Assembly: GCA_002479035.1 (NCBI GenBank)
Contig: DLLA01000183.1
Span: 1 to 7,922, forward strand
Source of the DNA: Bacteroidales bacterium UBA7574
GTDB taxonomy: Bacteria; Bacteroidota; Bacteroidia; Bacteroidales; Paludibacteraceae
Direction: 5' to 3'
Length of the DNA stretch: 7,922 bases
The notes under the pieces were generated by a model. The model saw nothing but the letters and a program-made list of their open reading frames with translations, searched no databases and was not told the origin of the DNA. The position numbers and the translations under genes were made by a program. This document shows, piece by piece, positions 6,288 through 7,922 of the stretch. The first letter of the stretch is position 1. Each line of letters starts with the position of its first letter.

Positions 6288-7922
6288 CCAGCATCTTGGT
6301 GAGCATGGTGAGGGCACCGGAGATGGTGTTGACCTGTTGGATGATGACTGAGCGTTTGCCTGTGGGGCGACCTTGCTTGTCGCGCTCTTCGTTGAGACGA
6401 CAACGTTGCGGACGAGCACACACGAACTGCAATATCTTGCCGAAAGTGTCTGATTGCCAGTAACTTTCGTTGGTGCGTGTGAAGAACAAGGTCATGTGCC
6501 CCTGCTTCAGAATCACCTTCTCGATGCCCATACGGCAGCACAGCCAACGCAGGCGCACCACGTTAAGCAACTGCTGCGCAGGCTCGGGTAGGGGGCCGAA
6601 ACGGTCGATAAGCCGCTTTTGGTATTCGAGAAGAGCGTCCTCGTTGGGCAGGCTGTCGAGTTCGCGGTAGAGTGTGACGCGCTCGGAGATGTTTTCCACA
6701 TAATCGCTTGGGAGACAGAGTTCCAAGTCGCTCTCCAGTTGGCTGTCGAGACACCAGTTGCCGTGGCTGAGTCCCGTGGCGGCAAAGGGCGTACCGTGTC
6801 CGTCGCCGTCCGCGGATAGGGAGGGTATGTCCAACTCGTCTTTGAGTTCCTGCACGGCTTCGGAGAGGATACGCTGGTAGGTGTCGTAGCCCAAGTCGGC
6901 GATGAATCCGCTCTGCTCGGAGCCAAGCATATTGCCTGCGCCACGTATGTCCAAGTCCTGCATAGCGAGGTTGAAACCCGCTCCCAACTCGGCGAAAGTG
7001 GACAAAGCGTCCAATCTGCGTCGCGCTTCGGCGGTGAGCAACTCCTTGTCAGGTGCCACAAGGTAGCAGTACGCCTTGCGGTTGGAGCGTCCCACACGCC
7101 CGCGCAACTGGTGCAAGTCCGCCAAACCGTAGTTTTGCGCCGAGTGAATGATGATGGTGTTGACGTTGGGAATGTCCACGCCAGACTCAATGATGGTGGT
7201 CGAGATAAGGATGTCGTAGTCGTAGTTGATGAAATCCTCAAGGCGTTGCTCCATCTCGTCGGTGGGCATCTGTCCGTGGGCGATGACGGTGCGTGCCTCT
7301 GGGCACAGGCGGTGGATACGGTTTTCGATGCGCTCCAACATCTCGATGCGGTTGCACACGACGTACACTTGCCCGTTGCGCCCCATCTCGAGTTGTATAG
7401 CCTCCTTCAGGATGTCCTCGTCGTCCAGCGTAATCAACTCAGTCTGAACAGGATAGCGGTTGGGTGGGGGAGTGGTGATGACGCTGAGGTCACGCGCTCC
7501 GAGCAGCGAGAACTGGAGTGTGCGCGGGATAGGTGTAGCGGTGAGGGTGAGCACGTCCACGTTGGTGCGGAGGCTTTTGAGTTTCTCCTTGACCGCTACG
7601 CCGAACTTCTGCTCCTCGTCGATGATGAGCAGTCCGAGGTCGTGCCACTCCACCTGCTTGCCGACCAACTTGTGGGTGCCTATCAGTATGTCGATTTTGC
7701 CCTCCTCCAACTCTTTGAGTATCCGCGAGGTCTCCTTCGCACTCTTCGAGCGGTTGAGATACTCGACATGTACGGGGAAGTCGCGCAGACGCTCCGCAAA
7801 GGAGCGGTAGTGTTGCAGTGCCAGAATGGTCGTCGGCACCAATACCGCCACCTGCTTGCCGTCGGTCGCAGCCTTGAATGCGGCGCGTATCGCCACCTCG
7901 GTCTTGCCGAAGCCCACGTCGC
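6280..7922 (-). CDS. mfd: Transcription-repair coupling factor Mfd, C-terminal half (5' end outside window)
   Basis: Mfd is a superfamily 2 DNA translocase. It pushes stalled RNA polymerase off lesions and recruits UvrA for transcription-coupled repair. About 547 residues are visible, without a start. The frame opens at the window edge in the Walker A motif (DVGFGKT). Counting from the Val at 7917, the Walker B box is DEEQ (100-103), motif III TLTATPIPRTL (124-134), and motif VI QLRGRVGRS (270-278). The translocase block DLDIRGAGNMLGSEQSGF (321-338) follows, and the C-terminal TRCF domain lies at about 385-500 (LELCLPSDYV and DRFGPLPEPAQQLLNVVRLR). These order and motifs separate it from RecG, which lacks the TRCF domain. 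The missing N-terminal part should hold the UvrB-like and RNA polymerase-interacting domains. The TAA stop lies 9 bp beyond the glnN stop, facing it. Confidence 0.95.
   Translation of the reverse strand, partial: DVGFGKTEVAIRAAFKAATDGKQVAVLVPTTILALQHYRSFAERLRDFPVHVEYLNRSKSAKETSRILKELEEGKIDILIGTHKLVGKQVEWHDLGLLIIDEEQKFGVAVKEKLKSLRTNVDVLTLTATPIPRTLQFSLLGARDLSVITTPPPNRYPVQTELITLDDEDILKEAIQLEMGRNGQVYVVCNRIEMLERIENRIHRLCPEARTVIAHGQMPTDEMEQRLEDFINYDYDILISTTIIESGVDIPNVNTIIIHSAQNYGLADLHQLRGRVGRSNRKAYCYLVAPDKELLTAEARRRLDALSTFAELGAGFNLAMQDLDIRGAGNMLGSEQSGFIADLGYDTYQRILSEAVQELKDELDIPSLSADGDGHGTPFAATGLSHGNWCLDSQLESDLELCLPSDYVENISERVTLYRELDSLPNEDALLEYQKRLIDRFGPLPEPAQQLLNVVRLRWLCCRMGIEKVILKQGHMTLFFTRTNESYWQSDTFGKILQFVCARPQRCRLNEERDKQGRPTGKRSVIIQQVNTISGALTMLTKMLEG

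Noticed and set aside
6513..7241. 242-codon minus-strand frame inside mfd
   Set aside because: It is an alternate frame of the Mfd coding sequence with low-complexity Ser/Thr/Arg composition and no motif.

Overview
The window looks like a core-genome segment from a member of the Bacteroidales, plausibly Prevotella- or Bacteroides-like. Four signs point there: a 729-residue type III glutamine synthetase, a Bacteroidetes-type LptF/LptG permease with an enlarged periplasmic part, promoters that fit the Bacteroidetes -33/-7 consensus (TTG, 20-bp spacer, TAnnTTTG), and AT-rich start regions without clear Shine-Dalgarno sequences. No RNA gene, mobile element, CRISPR array or tandem repeat is visible.

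Left part (1-3766, all minus strand). Four genes form a very tight operon read from right to left: cdd (cytidine deaminase), an LptF/LptG-family permease, ribBA (bifunctional riboflavin enzyme), and a secreted protein with a calcium-loop-like motif and a tail extremely rich in Trp, Tyr and Pro. The last gene runs off the left edge and is easily missed because it has no stop in the window. The junctions are an 11-bp gap, a 52-bp overlap and an ATGA start/stop overlap, so co-transcription and translational coupling are likely.

Middle (3767-4080). A 314-bp divergent intergenic region holds one good Bacteroidetes-type promoter for each direction. It also has two inverted repeats near the cdd promoter and roughly helically phased A/T-tracts upstream of the glutamine synthetase promoter.

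Right part (4081-7922). glnN (glutamine synthetase type III) is complete and alone on the plus strand. It converges with mfd (transcription-repair coupling factor, minus strand), of which only the C-terminal half is in the window. Their stop codons are 9 bp apart and both lie inside a short hairpin.

The genes cover pyrimidine salvage, lipopolysaccharide export, flavin synthesis, ammonia assimilation and DNA repair. I see no evidence of a new defence or mobile system. The points most worth a second look are the aromatic-rich secreted protein and the regulatory structure of the intergenic region.
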